From a virus: 21,391 nucleotides of DNA. Positions 7,755 to 13,957 of this stretch are shown piece after piece (within the stretch, counting starts at the first letter, position 1; the number at the start of each line of letters is the position of its first letter). Location: the IMG/VR virus record IMGVR_UViG_3300015245_000233, positions 1-21,391 of that record; one strand, 5' to 3'. Position numbers and translations under genes: made by a program. The notes beneath the pieces were generated by a model. That model did no database searches. It saw only the letters and a program-made list of their open reading frames with translations, and was not told the origin of the DNA.

Positions 7755-9460
7755 ATTTTAGTCTGCCAATACGGAATGTTTTTTTGCACAAACGTTTCGC
7801 CCTTTTTTTGGGCGTCTGCCGCAGTTTTCAGTTTCGCGAAATGAGCGCCGAACGGATTATTCTTCTGCATAGCATCGAGCTTGATCTTATCCCGTTCCGA
7901 CTCGGGCTGACCCCGCTCCTTGAACATCATGTATAGTCCATAACGGAACGCATCATATCGATCATCTGCATGAGCATTCGTTTTAAGAATGTCATCAAGC
8001 CGTTTAGGATCACGCTGAAGCGTCGGAATAGCTTGAATAATAGCGGGACATGTTTTCAAAATACAAAGACGCCCCGTCTTCAATTCATTGTACATATACC
8101 CAGCAGAGCCGACACGGTCTTGCGTTGCTCGCGAGACCGGAGGGAGGCCACGTTCCCGAAGCAATTTGGAGTACATGTCCGCCGGAGAATGCTGTTCCAT
8201 GACGCGATTGAACTTCTCGTGAGAAAAAGCTATAGCCGCGACCTTGCATCGTTTTCCGGAGATCAAAGCATGCTGTGGATGATCATCCGGTAATCGGGGA
8301 TAATATACAGCTGCATCTATTAAATCAGCAAATTCAGTTGCCGTTAGGGCTCCACCCGTTGCGCTAGTAGTTTCCGGCGCGATCTCTTTGAAACAGAGGA
8401 CACGAGGTTTGTACTCCGCGTTCGGTGAGATCCGGACCATCGCTCGGGTAAAGAGATAGAAAGCATTAGCGTGACCGACACCCCAGTCTTGCCCGCCGAT
8501 CACCGGCTGGTACGTTTGCCAAATAACTGCTTCAGGATCCTCTCGGAGATCCACTATGTTGACATCGGGGGACCAGCAGTCGAAATACTGCCCAGCGACA
8601 CTGTCCATCCGGCCCTGCAAGAAGATCTCCCGCTTCGCTTTCGACATCTGGCTCAACTGGGAGATCATCTCCGGGTGGCGTTTCATGTACTCTTTATTAT
8701 CGAGGATCGTCGTGTGGTTATAAGCATAGTCATCGGGATTATATCGGCAACGCCACTCGCCGTTCTCGTTGACCCAGAAACGGCCCTCTTTGTCCTTCCG
8801 CATCCCTTCAACTTGTTCCCACGGTTCCTTAAGAACGAATCGCTTATAATAAAACGGCCAATGAGCACCGATCGGGTTCGTATCTCCGACTATGCGTGGT
8901 ATAGGTAGATTACCGTGCTCGTCCTCTTCGCATCCGGTATTAACTAGGCAACGAGCACTCAACCGTTCCCAGATATCAGGTGAGAATTGGGCACACTCGG
9001 AGACTTGTATGTACGGGAAAGCTTGTCCCAGATACTTCTCGATATCTCTCTCGGTATCGTTCGCGCATCCGGCGAATACGATCCGGGAGCCGTTATTGAA
9101 TGTGACAATACGGGTCGAGCGGTTCAACGAGTAGAACCCGGTGTCCTCTTTCGGGAGGAACGTGATCATATCTTGAATGATTGTGTCTAACTCAGCGATC
9201 GTGCGACGGAGAACGAGCATGTCGCACCGTCGAAAGCGTAAGCAATAATCGACGATCCCGTGCATCATCTTGCCGGTCGTCTTACCGGATCGCTGGCCGC
9301 CGACCTCTAGGTTCTGGAACGCTTTGAGGACTACGTAAGTCCCGCGACCATTCTTGCCCCGAATCCGGTTCAGTAGTCTCGCTTGGGACTCCTGGAACTT
9401 GAAAGAGATTTCGAACTTATTCTCCGCTGGAGGAGACTTCTTGTTCGTCTGTCGGGGCAT
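7751..9460 (-). CDS. terL: Terminase large subunit (TerL)
   Basis: This 569-residue protein is the DNA-packaging motor, with an N-terminal ATPase and a C-terminal RNase H-like nuclease. The Walker A motif is GGQRSGKTT at about 54-62. Walker B and the catalytic acid are YIQVSE at about 150-155, followed by a CAQFSP segment. The nuclease domain opens with GGQDWGVGHANAF (Asp325) and ends with HADDRYDAFRYGLYMM, which supplies late acidic residues. Length is normal for TerL. The ATG overlaps the TAA of the upstream small gene (TAATG) and the TGA overlaps the ATG of the HNH gene (ATGA). In the phage the subunit docks on the portal and uses ATP to pump and cut DNA. This is the most secure call in the window. 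Confidence 0.93.
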   Translation of the reverse strand: MPRQTNKKSPPAENKFEISFKFQESQARLLNRIRGKNGRGTYVVLKAFQNLEVGGQRSGKTTGKMMHGIVDYCLRFRRCDMLVLRRTIAELDTIIQDMITFLPKEDTGFYSLNRSTRIVTFNNGSRIVFAGCANDTERDIEKYLGQAFPYIQVSECAQFSPDIWERLSARCLVNTGCEEDEHGNLPIPRIVGDTNPIGAHWPFYYKRFVLKEPWEQVEGMRKDKEGRFWVNENGEWRCRYNPDDYAYNHTTILDNKEYMKRHPEMISQLSQMSKAKREIFLQGRMDSVAGQYFDCWSPDVNIVDLREDPEAVIWQTYQPVIGGQDWGVGHANAFYLFTRAMVRISPNAEYKPRVLCFKEIAPETTSATGGALTATEFADLIDAAVYYPRLPDDHPQHALISGKRCKVAAIAFSHEKFNRVMEQHSPADMYSKLLRERGLPPVSRATQDRVGSAGYMYNELKTGRLCILKTCPAIIQAIPTLQRDPKRLDDILKTNAHADDRYDAFRYGLYMMFKERGQPESERDKIKLDAMQKNNPFGAHFAKLKTAADAQKKGETFVQKNIPYWQTKI

Positions 9461-9741
9461 TAGTTCAGCTTAGTCTGATCAGTCTCGGGCTCGATATGTT
9501 CTTCGATGAGATCGATCTCTTTCTGGCGAGCTTCGTAGTAATCCTTAATCGCTTTCTGAAAGAGCGGGCCGGGAACGAAACGTTCGAGGACATAACGATG
9601 CGCAGCCAAAACTTCGGCGTGAACATTGATCACCGCTTTCATCTCAGCGAGGATCGTCTCGGTGTCTTCGCAGACGGAGATAAGCTCGCCACGGGTCGCT
9701 GGTACAGTGTCGTCGTCAACAATATCGAACTTATTGTCCAT
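9460..9741 (-). CDS. Small acidic protein between terminase subunits
   Basis: This 93-residue protein starts at MDNKFDIVDDDTVPATRGEL. The ATG at 9741 is chosen because GAGGAG lies about 7 bases upstream. A longer reading from 9768 adds only nine basic residues and has no better site. The body is helical and acidic, with a likely coiled-coil middle (about 20-50) and an end rich in Glu and Asp. The gene overlaps the candidate small terminase by 11 bases and shares a TAATG with TerL, so the three are probably co-translated. No known domain is recognised. Confidence 0.65.
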   Translation of the reverse strand: MDNKFDIVDDDTVPATRGELISVCEDTETILAEMKAVINVHAEVLAAHRYVLERFVPGPLFQKAIKDYYEARQKEIDLIEEHIEPETDQTKLN

Positions 9742-10264
9742 CTTTGTTCTCCTCAAACTCCGCGTCAATGAAATCCGGCTTATCCGGTAACTCTTTACGC
9801 TTCTCGGCCATCGATACTTTGGGTGCTTCGATATAGACTAACTGGACGCCGCCTTTAGCTAACGCAGCCCGGTCCTCGTCAGCGAGCTTGGCTTTCCCGT
9901 ACCCGCGTTCCACGAGGAACGTAGCTGCAGTAATGTTCCTTGGGGAATCAGACACGGCGACCTCGTACATCTTCTCCTGGATCGAACGGAGGCGGGCCTT
10001 CCCAGTCTTAGGATCCTTCTGTTCCAGGAATGTTTTAAAATTATCGCCGGTGAGAGGGGCTTGACCAGCAGGAGGAACCGTGCCGGTAGTGAGAGCTACT
10101 TCAGAGTCTTGTTCAACCTTGTCTACAGCTTCGTTCCGCTTCTCTAGAAGTCCGGTCCGGATCGTCTCAACCGGGACCGTCTGCTCGGCGCGACGACGCC
10201 CAGCTTCCTGATGCTTCTCGCTTTCGTAACCGGCGAGTTTCGCGGGCGTATTAGGAACTAACAA
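9731..10264 (-). CDS. Candidate terminase small subunit
   Basis: This 177-residue protein lies directly upstream of TerL, with one small gene between. After a basic N-terminal region (AGRRRAEQTV) and a polar linker, residues 85-128 (ARLRSIQEKMYEVAVSDSPR, then TFLVERGYGK) resemble a block often found in phage proteins annotated as terminase small subunits or DNA-binding partners. The C-terminus is acidic. Small subunits recognise the packaging start site and bring TerL to it. The start is TTG at 10264, supported by AGGAG 7-8 bases upstream; no ATG is better placed. The call is moderate because no clear helix-turn-helix is seen at the N-terminus. Confidence 0.5.
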   Translation of the reverse strand: MLVPNTPAKLAGYESEKHQEAGRRRAEQTVPVETIRTGLLEKRNEAVDKVEQDSEVALTTGTVPPAGQAPLTGDNFKTFLEQKDPKTGKARLRSIQEKMYEVAVSDSPRNITAATFLVERGYGKAKLADEDRAALAKGGVQLVYIEAPKVSMAEKRKELPDKPDFIDAEFEENKDGQ

Positions 10265-10293
10265 GAGAGACTCCTGTTAGTTGTTGGAAAGGG

Positions 10294-10363
10294 ACTAGTT
10301 TTCTCGTGAACGTTACCGTGTTCCCAGCTACCTCTTTCGAGGCGTCACGCGGGTGAAACTAGT
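10294..10363 (-). promoter_or_regulatory. Folded leader element between two virion genes
   Basis: The 109-base gap between the first operon gene and the small-terminase candidate contains nested complementary arms. The outer pair is ACTAGTTT (10294-10301) with AAACTAGT (10356-10363), the middle pair CGTGA (10305-10309) with TCACG (10345-10349), and the inner pair CCTC/GAGG at 10331-10334 and 10339-10342. On the transcribed minus strand the inner loop reads GAAA, a GNRA tetraloop. No U-run follows, so it is not a standard terminator. It could control translation of the TTG-start gene about 30 bases downstream or serve as a processing site. Confidence 0.45.
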
Positions 10364-10373
10364 AAACCGGAAG

Positions 10374-10721
10374 CTAAAACCCCGGGCCCGAGTCCTGCTT
10401 CATTGTAACCCCGGTCGAGCGCGGACGCTGCCGGAGGTCTGGAGGATGTCCCTGATATAGCTGATCGAGAGCGTTCTGTCCGCCGATCGGCGTGTATCCC
10501 GAGGACGCTGGAGCGTACGGAGCCATCGCGGGAGCAGGAGCCATTGGCTGCATCAACTGCACCTGAGGATCCAATGCTTGATGAGCCTGATCCATCATCT
10601 CACCCTTAACGCGAAGCTCACCGGGAAGACCTTCGGTCTGCTGCGCACCAGACATATACTGCGACGCGACGCGCTCGCCGTAGTTCTTCAGTCGTGAGAG
10701 CCACTCGTGGAGATCAGCCAT
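10374..10721 (-). CDS. First gene of virion operon, hypothetical Pro/Gln-rich protein
   Basis: From MADLHEWLSRLKNYGERVAS the product is 115 residues. It has a short helical N-terminus followed by a Met/Pro/Ala/Gln-rich, probably disordered segment (LMQPMAPAPAMAPYAPASSG) and a polar tail. The start is uncertain. An in-frame ATG at 10817 would give 147 residues but adds a basic, unnatural-looking stretch and would lie only about 9 bases after the predicted transcription start. Neither start has a strong Shine-Dalgarno sequence. No known domain is recognised. Its place at the head of the packaging genes suggests an assembly-related role. Confidence 0.55.
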   Translation of the reverse strand: MADLHEWLSRLKNYGERVASQYMSGAQQTEGLPGELRVKGEMMDQAHQALDPQVQLMQPMAPAPAMAPYAPASSGYTPIGGQNALDQLYQGHPPDLRQRPRSTGVTMKQDSGPGF

Positions 10722-10832
10722 ATGATTATAAGTGGAAAGGAGGGCCGAGTGTTTCATGCGGGTGAAGAAAGAGCTTCTTACTTGGCTACCTGTCGACCGG
10801 ATCTCCCGGCGCACCATGCTCGGTCCAAAGAG

Positions 10833-10861
10833 ATAGTAGCTGGATTATGACAAATTGTCAA
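10833..10861 (-). promoter_or_regulatory. Sigma-70-type promoter for virion operon
   Basis: On the minus strand TTGACA (10861-10856) is followed after exactly 17 bases by TACTAT (10838-10833). The -35 is a perfect consensus and the -10 matches four of six. Transcription would begin near 10826 and read into the packaging and virion genes. A palindrome overlaps the -35, so repression is likely. Confidence 0.6.
10848..10860. promoter_or_regulatory. Palindromic operator over the virion-operon -35
   Basis: TGACAAATTGTCA is a palindrome with six-base arms around one central base. It covers most of the -35 hexamer of the minus-strand promoter, where a dimeric repressor would block RNA polymerase. 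The binding protein is unknown. Confidence 0.45.
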
Positions 10862-11093
10862 CCCGAGGGTCAGTCGGCTAACTCCAATGAAATCAACGAG
10901 ATACATGAAAATCGAAAAAGTGTAAAAATTCAATCCACGTTCGCGGCGGAGTCTCAGGAGTTATATGAAAGGGAAGCCCCACCGGTCGGTCGGTTCCTAT
11001 GGGATGGTCATCCCCTAAGCGCTGCACTGTGACCTGGCGCTGTGCTGACTGCGACTCGGTGGGGAGACTGTTGTTCGGCGTGGGTGGAGCGTG

Positions 11094-11169
11094 GATGGGA
11101 TGGCCCGTCTAGGACTGGTGGTGCGCTAGGCGTGATGGGAGCACCAGTCGGTAAACGGGCCGTCCCATC
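11094..11169. repeat. Large inverted repeat built from two copies of a dispersed 19-bp motif
   Basis: The left arm has GATGGGA (11094-11100), GGCCCGT (11102-11108) and ACTGGTG (11114-11120). The right arm has CACCAGT (11142-11148), ACGGGCC (11155-11161) and TCCCATC (11163-11169). The three seven-base blocks pair perfectly, with small internal bulges and a 21-base loop. The inner two blocks of each arm recur at 16009-16027 and 17939-17957. The right end overlaps the stop of the 21-residue micro-gene. There is no U-run on either strand. Confidence 0.7.
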
Positions 11170-11233
11170 AGCGCTGAACCGGCAGCACTGCGATAGCTAT
11201 GACGAGACAGACGACCGCGAAGGTGAGTAACAT
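11168..11233 (-). CDS. 21-residue membrane micro-protein
   Basis: The frame starts MLLTFAVVCLVIAIAVLPVQ, almost entirely one hydrophobic helix with a short basic end. CAGGAG lies 6 bases before the ATG, the same strong site used by larger genes here, and this is the main reason to believe it. The stop falls at the edge of the large hairpin. Function is unknown. Single-helix phage peptides can act on host membranes or transporters, but nothing specific is shown. It is the third of three successive small genes on this strand. Confidence 0.5.
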   Translation of the reverse strand: MLLTFAVVCLVIAIAVLPVQR

Positions 11234-11270
11234 ATTGACTCCTGGGGCCAGAGTCATCGGTGGCGCTGGA

Positions 11271-11366
11271 TCATCCAATCAATATACGGAGCGCTAGGCC
11301 GAACACGGCGCCCGAGATGAACACGACGACGAATGGTATATAGATACGCATCAATGCTAGACGCAT
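11271..11366 (-). CDS. 31-residue membrane micro-protein
   Basis: The product starts MRLALMRIYIPFVVVFISGA and is dominated by one transmembrane helix (about 8-29) with positive residues at the N-terminus. GGAGGGACG stands directly before the ATG, giving a good ribosome site. The gene starts inside the end of the upstream 54-residue gene (10-base overlap), which argues for coupled translation. No family is recognised. Together with the 21-residue neighbour it suggests a small set of membrane-acting early peptides. Confidence 0.55.
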   Translation of the reverse strand: MRLALMRIYIPFVVVFISGAVFGLALRILIG

Positions 11367-11521
11367 CGTCCCTCCGTCTCGGCTTCCTGGTCAAGCTCAC
11401 GCGCCAACTCGTTAGCGTTAACTAACTGACCGCGCCATTCATCGAGTGACCACTCGTTGGCGATGCTGACTTCGTTCAACGCCAGTGCTGCGTCTGCGAT
11501 ACGTGAATCGATGTTGTTCAT
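11357..11521 (-). CDS. Small acidic helical protein, possibly leaderless
   Basis: The 54-residue product (MNNIDSRIADAALALNEVSI at the start) is a helical, acidic protein with two Trp residues near the middle (NEWSLDEWRG). It has no membrane helix or metal motif. No Shine-Dalgarno sequence precedes the ATG. Instead a promoter with TTGACA, 17 bases and CATATT ends 7 bases before the A of the start codon, so the mRNA may begin at the ATG itself. It is the first of three overlapping or closely spaced micro-genes reading toward the virion operon. Confidence 0.6.
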   Translation of the reverse strand: MNNIDSRIADAALALNEVSIANEWSLDEWRGQLVNANELARELDQEAETEGRCV

Positions 11522-11527
11522 AATTAC

Positions 11528-11556
11528 AATATGACATTCAGTCTAAAGTTTGTCAA
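11528..11556 (-). promoter_or_regulatory. Minus-strand promoter of micro-gene operon
   Basis: TTGACA (11556-11551) is followed after 17 bases by CATATT (11533-11528), a perfect -35 and a four-of-six -10. An inverted repeat CTAAAG/CTTTAG (11543-11548 and 11562-11567) brackets the -35 and may be an operator. The predicted start point is at or next to the ATG at 11521. Confidence 0.55.
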
Positions 11557-11652
11557 TTAATCTTTAGTGTGGTTACCAAATGCGTCTCAGTCAACTTGTA
11601 ACCGTTCAGTTTCATTACCAGTTCTACGCATCTTGATGCACGTCGAGTGCCA

Positions 11653-11689
11653 AACTAACCGTTCAATCTAGGTTCAATGGTTAGTTCAA
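11653..11689. promoter_or_regulatory. Divergent-region operator with inverted and direct repeats
   Basis: AACTAACC (11653-11660) and GGTTAGTT (11679-11686) form an inverted repeat. Inside and beside it GTTCAA occurs three times, at 11661, 11672 and 11684. These copies are spaced 11 and 12 bases apart, about one helical turn. The site lies between divergent promoters and about 40-70 bases upstream of the plus-strand one. It is a plausible binding site for a phage regulator; the protein is unknown. Confidence 0.45.
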
Positions 11690-11725
11690 CGAGATGTAAA
11701 ACGTTCGTTTACATTCGCTTTTCTC

Positions 11726-11754
11726 TTGACTACCGATGACTACCAAGCTAGGAT
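11726..11754 (+). promoter_or_regulatory. Plus-strand promoter of the small-gene run
   Basis: TTGACT (11726-11731), a 17-base spacer and TAGGAT (11749-11754) form a good sigma-70-type promoter. The region 11727-11746 is a tandem ten-base repeat, TGACTACCGA then TGACTACCAA, which includes most of the -35. Related GACTAC words accompany the promoters at 16430, 16760 and 19265. Confidence 0.6.
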
Positions 11755-11810
11755 ACTGACAGTTGACGTGCAATTTGGTGACACTAACGACTGACACGGG
11801 AGGCGGGGCG

Positions 11811-11996
11811 ATGCGCGAAAGCTATCAGGACAGATTATCGGAACTATGGCGGATATCTCGTACGGCATTGAGTGAGACTGTACCGTCTCGGTTTGACCGT
11901 TTGCAGTACGTTGTTCGTGAGTACATGCGTGAGGAGCCGACATCGAAGCGTAAGCAGGTCTATCTTGATATCGATTCGTTAACGAGAGGATATTAA
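11811..11996 (+). CDS. Small hypothetical protein, first gene of plus-strand operon
   Basis: The product is 61 residues (MRESYQDRLSELWRISRTAL at the start), charged and helical, rich in Arg and Glu, with no membrane segment and no cysteines. The ATG at 11811 is preceded by GGGAGG at 7 bases. A longer reading from 11763 would begin almost at the predicted transcription start and is not preferred. It is the first gene after the promoter at 11726 and ends one base before the next ATG. No domain is recognised. Position suggests an early-expressed phage protein. Confidence 0.6.
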   Translation: MRESYQDRLSELWRISRTALSETVPSRFDRLQYVVREYMREEPTSKRKQVYLDIDSLTRGY

Positions 11997-11997
11997 A

Positions 11998-12183
11998 ATG
12001 AGTAATTTGGAGCACATTGCTTTTTCATTTGTTCATGGCGGTTTTGATCCAGACAACGTTGGCGGTTGTTCATGCGACGATTGCTCACAACTACGGGAAG
12101 AAATAGCTGCAATTCGAGAGCGTGAAGGTTCGCGGGTTTTTGAATGGCCGTCGGAGGAAGGTAATCTTGACCATCAAACATAA
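11998..12183 (+). CDS. Small protein with Cys knuckle
   Basis: This 61-residue protein has a cysteine cluster near residue 24 (GGCSCDDCSQL) followed by a charged helix (REEIAAIREREG). The Cys-x-Cys-x2-Cys pattern could bind zinc, but a fourth ligand is not obvious unless a His supplies it. A GAGAGGAT ribosome site stands about 6 bases before the ATG. The stretch is AT-richer than neighbouring genes. Its end overlaps the next gene by 17 bases. Function is unknown. Confidence 0.6.
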   Translation: MSNLEHIAFSFVHGGFDPDNVGGCSCDDCSQLREEIAAIREREGSRVFEWPSEEGNLDHQT

Positions 12184-12457
12184 AGAACCGTGTATTTGTG
12201 CTTGGATTAAAGCACAAATTGAACAGGTTCCGCCGGAACATCGTACTGCATTAGAAGATACTATTTTAGCCAAATTTGAAGAAAACGATTTAACAGTCGC
12301 CGATTTGTTTGAGTTACAAGCTAATGTTGACGGACGGCTGTGTAATGATATTTGGCAGGGGGCGGATATTCTTATCTGTGTATTACCATTTGACCATCGT
12401 CAAGCCCATAAATCAATTGATGGACAGGTATGGTATACACGTCCGGAGTTACGTTAA
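12167..12457 (+). CDS. Hypothetical protein, 96 residues, TTG start
   Basis: The TTG at 12167 is chosen because a strong GGAGGAAGG lies 5 bases upstream. The alternative ATG at 12122 has no such site and would lie deep in the previous gene. The protein starts (M)TIKHKEPCICAWIKAQIEQ, has a Cys-x-Cys near residue 9, a helical middle (ALEDTILAKFEENDLTVADL) and a hydrophobic C-terminal half. No known domain is recognised. The DNA is AT-rich, suggesting a separate origin from the later genes. The stop overlaps the next ATG by TAATG. Confidence 0.55.
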   Translation: MTIKHKEPCICAWIKAQIEQVPPEHRTALEDTILAKFEENDLTVADLFELQANVDGRLCNDIWQGADILICVLPFDHRQAHKSIDGQVWYTRPELR

Positions 12458-12651
12458 TGGACATCCTCACACAGATAGCAACGAAGCTAGGCGAGCTCAT
12501 GATCGAAGCCGAGAGCTTGCTCATGGATATTCGAGTCCTGCAGTTCAACGCTGGGCGCGATTGGGCGTCTCAGTTCGTTGCTATGAGCGCGTGTGGTGTG
12601 TTGGTCGGTACGGCGGTAGGTTGGATGCTGATTGTTCATGTATTACGCTAA
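12457..12651 (+). CDS. Small single-helix membrane protein
   Basis: The 64-residue product starts MDILTQIATKLGELMIEAES, an amphipathic helical region, and ends in a clear transmembrane helix (about 41-62: VAMSACGVLVGTAVGWMLIV). The TAATG overlap with the preceding gene shows the start, with GGAG about 9 bases upstream. No signal peptide cleavage site is seen, so a tail-anchored topology is likely. The function is unknown; size and topology would suit a holin-like or membrane-associated phage protein, but no lysin gene is nearby. Confidence 0.6.
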   Translation: MDILTQIATKLGELMIEAESLLMDIRVLQFNAGRDWASQFVAMSACGVLVGTAVGWMLIVHVLR

Positions 12652-12691
12652 ACAATTCGTGTCACTAGGCACGTAAAATACTGGGGGAACT

Positions 12692-12928
12692 ATGAAAGCG
12701 ATTGTTACTAAGTATCACGGTCCAACGAACTTCAAAGGTAGCAGGATTACAGCGTCAGATCAAGACGGGAATCGCGTTACGATCTCTTATCCGTATGAAT
12801 TGAGCGGGGAAGATTGCCATCGCAAAGCTGCACAAGCGTTATGTGACAAGATGCACTGGACAGGGGAATTGGTTGGTGGATCATTGAAGCATGGGTACGT
12901 CTTTGTATTCGGAGGGAACAATGTCTAA
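12692..12928 (+). CDS. Conserved small phage/plasmid protein (MKAIVTKYHGPTN type)
   Basis: The 78-residue product starts MKAIVTKYHGPTNFKGSRIT and ends in LVGGSLKHGYVFVFGG. This matches a recurrent short family in phages and plasmids with the same opening, an ASDxDGNxxTI middle and a GGxLxxGYVFVF end. The family's biochemical role is not established. GGGGG lies about 6 bases before the ATG. The following gene overlaps by 8 bases. No membrane helix or metal site is seen. Confidence 0.75.
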   Translation: MKAIVTKYHGPTNFKGSRITASDQDGNRVTISYPYELSGEDCHRKAAQALCDKMHWTGELVGGSLKHGYVFVFGGNNV

Positions 12929-13094
12929 CGATACATGCAAACGATGTGGACGCGTGATCCAGGACGGGGAGCTCGTCACTGGATTCGACTTCTCTAGCGA
13001 TAGCGGAGAGCACATTACTTGTCCTCGGTGGCCGACCGATGCTGATATCTCGCAGTGTGTCATTGCTAGCTTGCAGGAGGACTCAGGCGTATGA
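12921..13094 (+). CDS. Small zinc-knuckle protein
   Basis: This 57-residue protein opens MSNDTCKRCGRVIQDGELVT and has a second half with HITCPRWPTDADIS. Cys6, Cys9, a His near 35 and a Cys near 38 could form one zinc site. The start is supported by GGAGGG 5 bases before the ATG and by an 8-base overlap with the previous gene. It ends in an ATGA overlap with a ribbon-helix-helix gene, so the pair are probably co-expressed. Whether it binds DNA or RNA is unknown. Confidence 0.65.
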   Translation: MSNDTCKRCGRVIQDGELVTGFDFSSDSGEHITCPRWPTDADISQCVIASLQEDSGV

Positions 13095-13279
13095 TCACTC
13101 GTAGCTATGCTAAAACGAACGTTGATTCTGTGCATATGTCAATCTCAGTGTCGCTCCCCGAGGCGCTTTATGATTGGATCAGGGAGTACTCTAAGGAATG
13201 CGACGTGAGTATGTCGGCGTTGATCAAAGCATTGATTATCGCTCATAAGCAGGATGTGACGAATCAGGAGGAACTATGA
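13091..13279 (+). CDS. Ribbon-helix-helix (CopG/Arc-type) regulator
   Basis: The 62-residue product carries a compact ribbon-helix-helix pattern: a beta strand HMSISVSLPEALYDWIREYS (about 15-34), then a second helix SMSALIKALIIAHKQD. These proteins dimerise, insert the strand pair into the major groove and usually act as repressors. The ATG is in an ATGA overlap with the upstream gene and GGAGG is 10 bases away. An internal ATG at 13136 would give just the core fold. It is one of two such genes in the window and a candidate for binding the palindromes at 10848 or 11543-11567. Confidence 0.75.
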   Translation: MITRSYAKTNVDSVHMSISVSLPEALYDWIREYSKECDVSMSALIKALIIAHKQDVTNQEEL

Positions 13280-13449
13280 AATACCTTGTGATTCGGTACG
13301 ATAATGAGCGTGGGGCGATCATTGAGACGGTTGTCGGTCGCATGAGTGATGCTGATCTCGCTTTTCGGCTCCAGGAGTTACTCGGAGAGATGTTCCCCGC
13401 GAGCGATTTCGCTGTGATCGCTAAGACTGACTATGAAGGAGCGGCTTAA
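13276..13449 (+). CDS. Small hypothetical protein, 57 residues
   Basis: The product starts MKYLVIRYDNERGAIIETVV and has a beta-alpha-beta feel: a short strand, an acidic loop, a helix (DADLAFRLQELLGEMF) and a second strand (DFAVIAKT). The ATG overlaps the stop of the ribbon-helix-helix gene (ATGA) with GGAGGA just upstream. It ends in TAATG with the next gene. The small alternating fold resembles compact phage modulators, but no family can be named. Confidence 0.65.
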   Translation: MKYLVIRYDNERGAIIETVVGRMSDADLAFRLQELLGEMFPASDFAVIAKTDYEGAA

Positions 13450-13706
13450 TGACAACTAAATTGGTGGGACATACACCGGGGGCATTACGAGCTGCACAAA
13501 AATTAGTCTCGCGTGTTTATGCCAATAACAATCAAATAGACATTGAAGTATTCGCTGGGATCATCGACCGCGAGACAGCCGCTTCTGAGTTACTGGAAGC
13601 GTTAGAAATGATGATCGAATGTCTAAAGTATTCGGGTATCTCTGTAGAGGATTCGATCATTATGACCGCTGCGTTATCAGCTATCCGGAAAGCGAGGGGG
13701 GAATAA
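13449..13706 (+). CDS. Small helical hypothetical protein, 85 residues
   Basis: The product starts MTTKLVGHTPGALRAAQKLV and is mostly helical, with a SELLEALEMMIECLKYSG helix in the middle and an Arg/Lys-rich end (SAIRKARGE). Similar small phage proteins combine an N-terminal PGALRAA segment with an ELLEAL helix, but their role is not known. TAATG overlaps mark both start and stop, and GGAG is 8-9 bases before the ATG. The base composition is AT-richer than the genes that follow. Confidence 0.65.
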   Translation: MTTKLVGHTPGALRAAQKLVSRVYANNNQIDIEVFAGIIDRETAASELLEALEMMIECLKYSGISVEDSIIMTAALSAIRKARGE

Positions 13707-13957
13707 TGACTAACGGATTCGAGCAATGGATGCGAGAATGGTGCGAGCGCCAGGGCTGGCCGTTCCAGCCCGAGATGGCGGCACGAGATATACGTACACA
13801 ATGGACCGAGATCGAACGAGTCTCGCCTTTAGCTGATAGCGATACGCGGTTAAAGGCCCACGTGAAATCCGCACAGGAATATTGGGCGAGCGTTGAAGGC
13901 TCAGACGAATGGGAGCTAGCGCAGCTTGACCGGGCATGCGAAGATGAGACTCGTTAA
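13706..13957 (+). CDS. Small hypothetical protein, 83 residues
   Basis: The product opens MTNGFEQWMREWCERQGWPF and is rich in Trp, Glu and Arg, with two charged helices and no membrane or metal motif beyond scattered cysteines. The ATG is in a TAATG overlap with the preceding gene, and GGGGG is upstream. A longer reading from 13619 would lie inside the previous gene and is rejected. The end overlaps the next small gene by 14 bases. No family is recognised. Confidence 0.6.
   Translation: MTNGFEQWMREWCERQGWPFQPEMAARDIRTQWTEIERVSPLADSDTRLKAHVKSAQEYWASVEGSDEWELAQLDRACEDETR

Larger units (their letters stand above)
10722..11167. other. Gene-poor stretch upstream of virion operon
   Basis: These 446 bases hold the virion-operon promoter and its palindrome (10833-10861) and the large hairpin at 11094-11169. 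The plus-strand frame at 10847-11032 begins inside the palindrome, has no ribosome site and reads like noise. The minus-strand frame from 10817 may be an N-terminal extension of the next gene. Between 10862 and 11093 nothing else was recognised. Confidence 0.5.

Noticed and set aside
10847-11032. Plus-strand frame of 61 codons
   Set aside because: It starts inside the palindromic operator, has no ribosome site and no family-like features; the region is better explained as control DNA.
11042-11230. Plus-strand frame of 62 codons across the large hairpin
   Set aside because: It runs through the inverted repeat and antisense to a micro-gene with a strong ribosome site; its sequence looks random.
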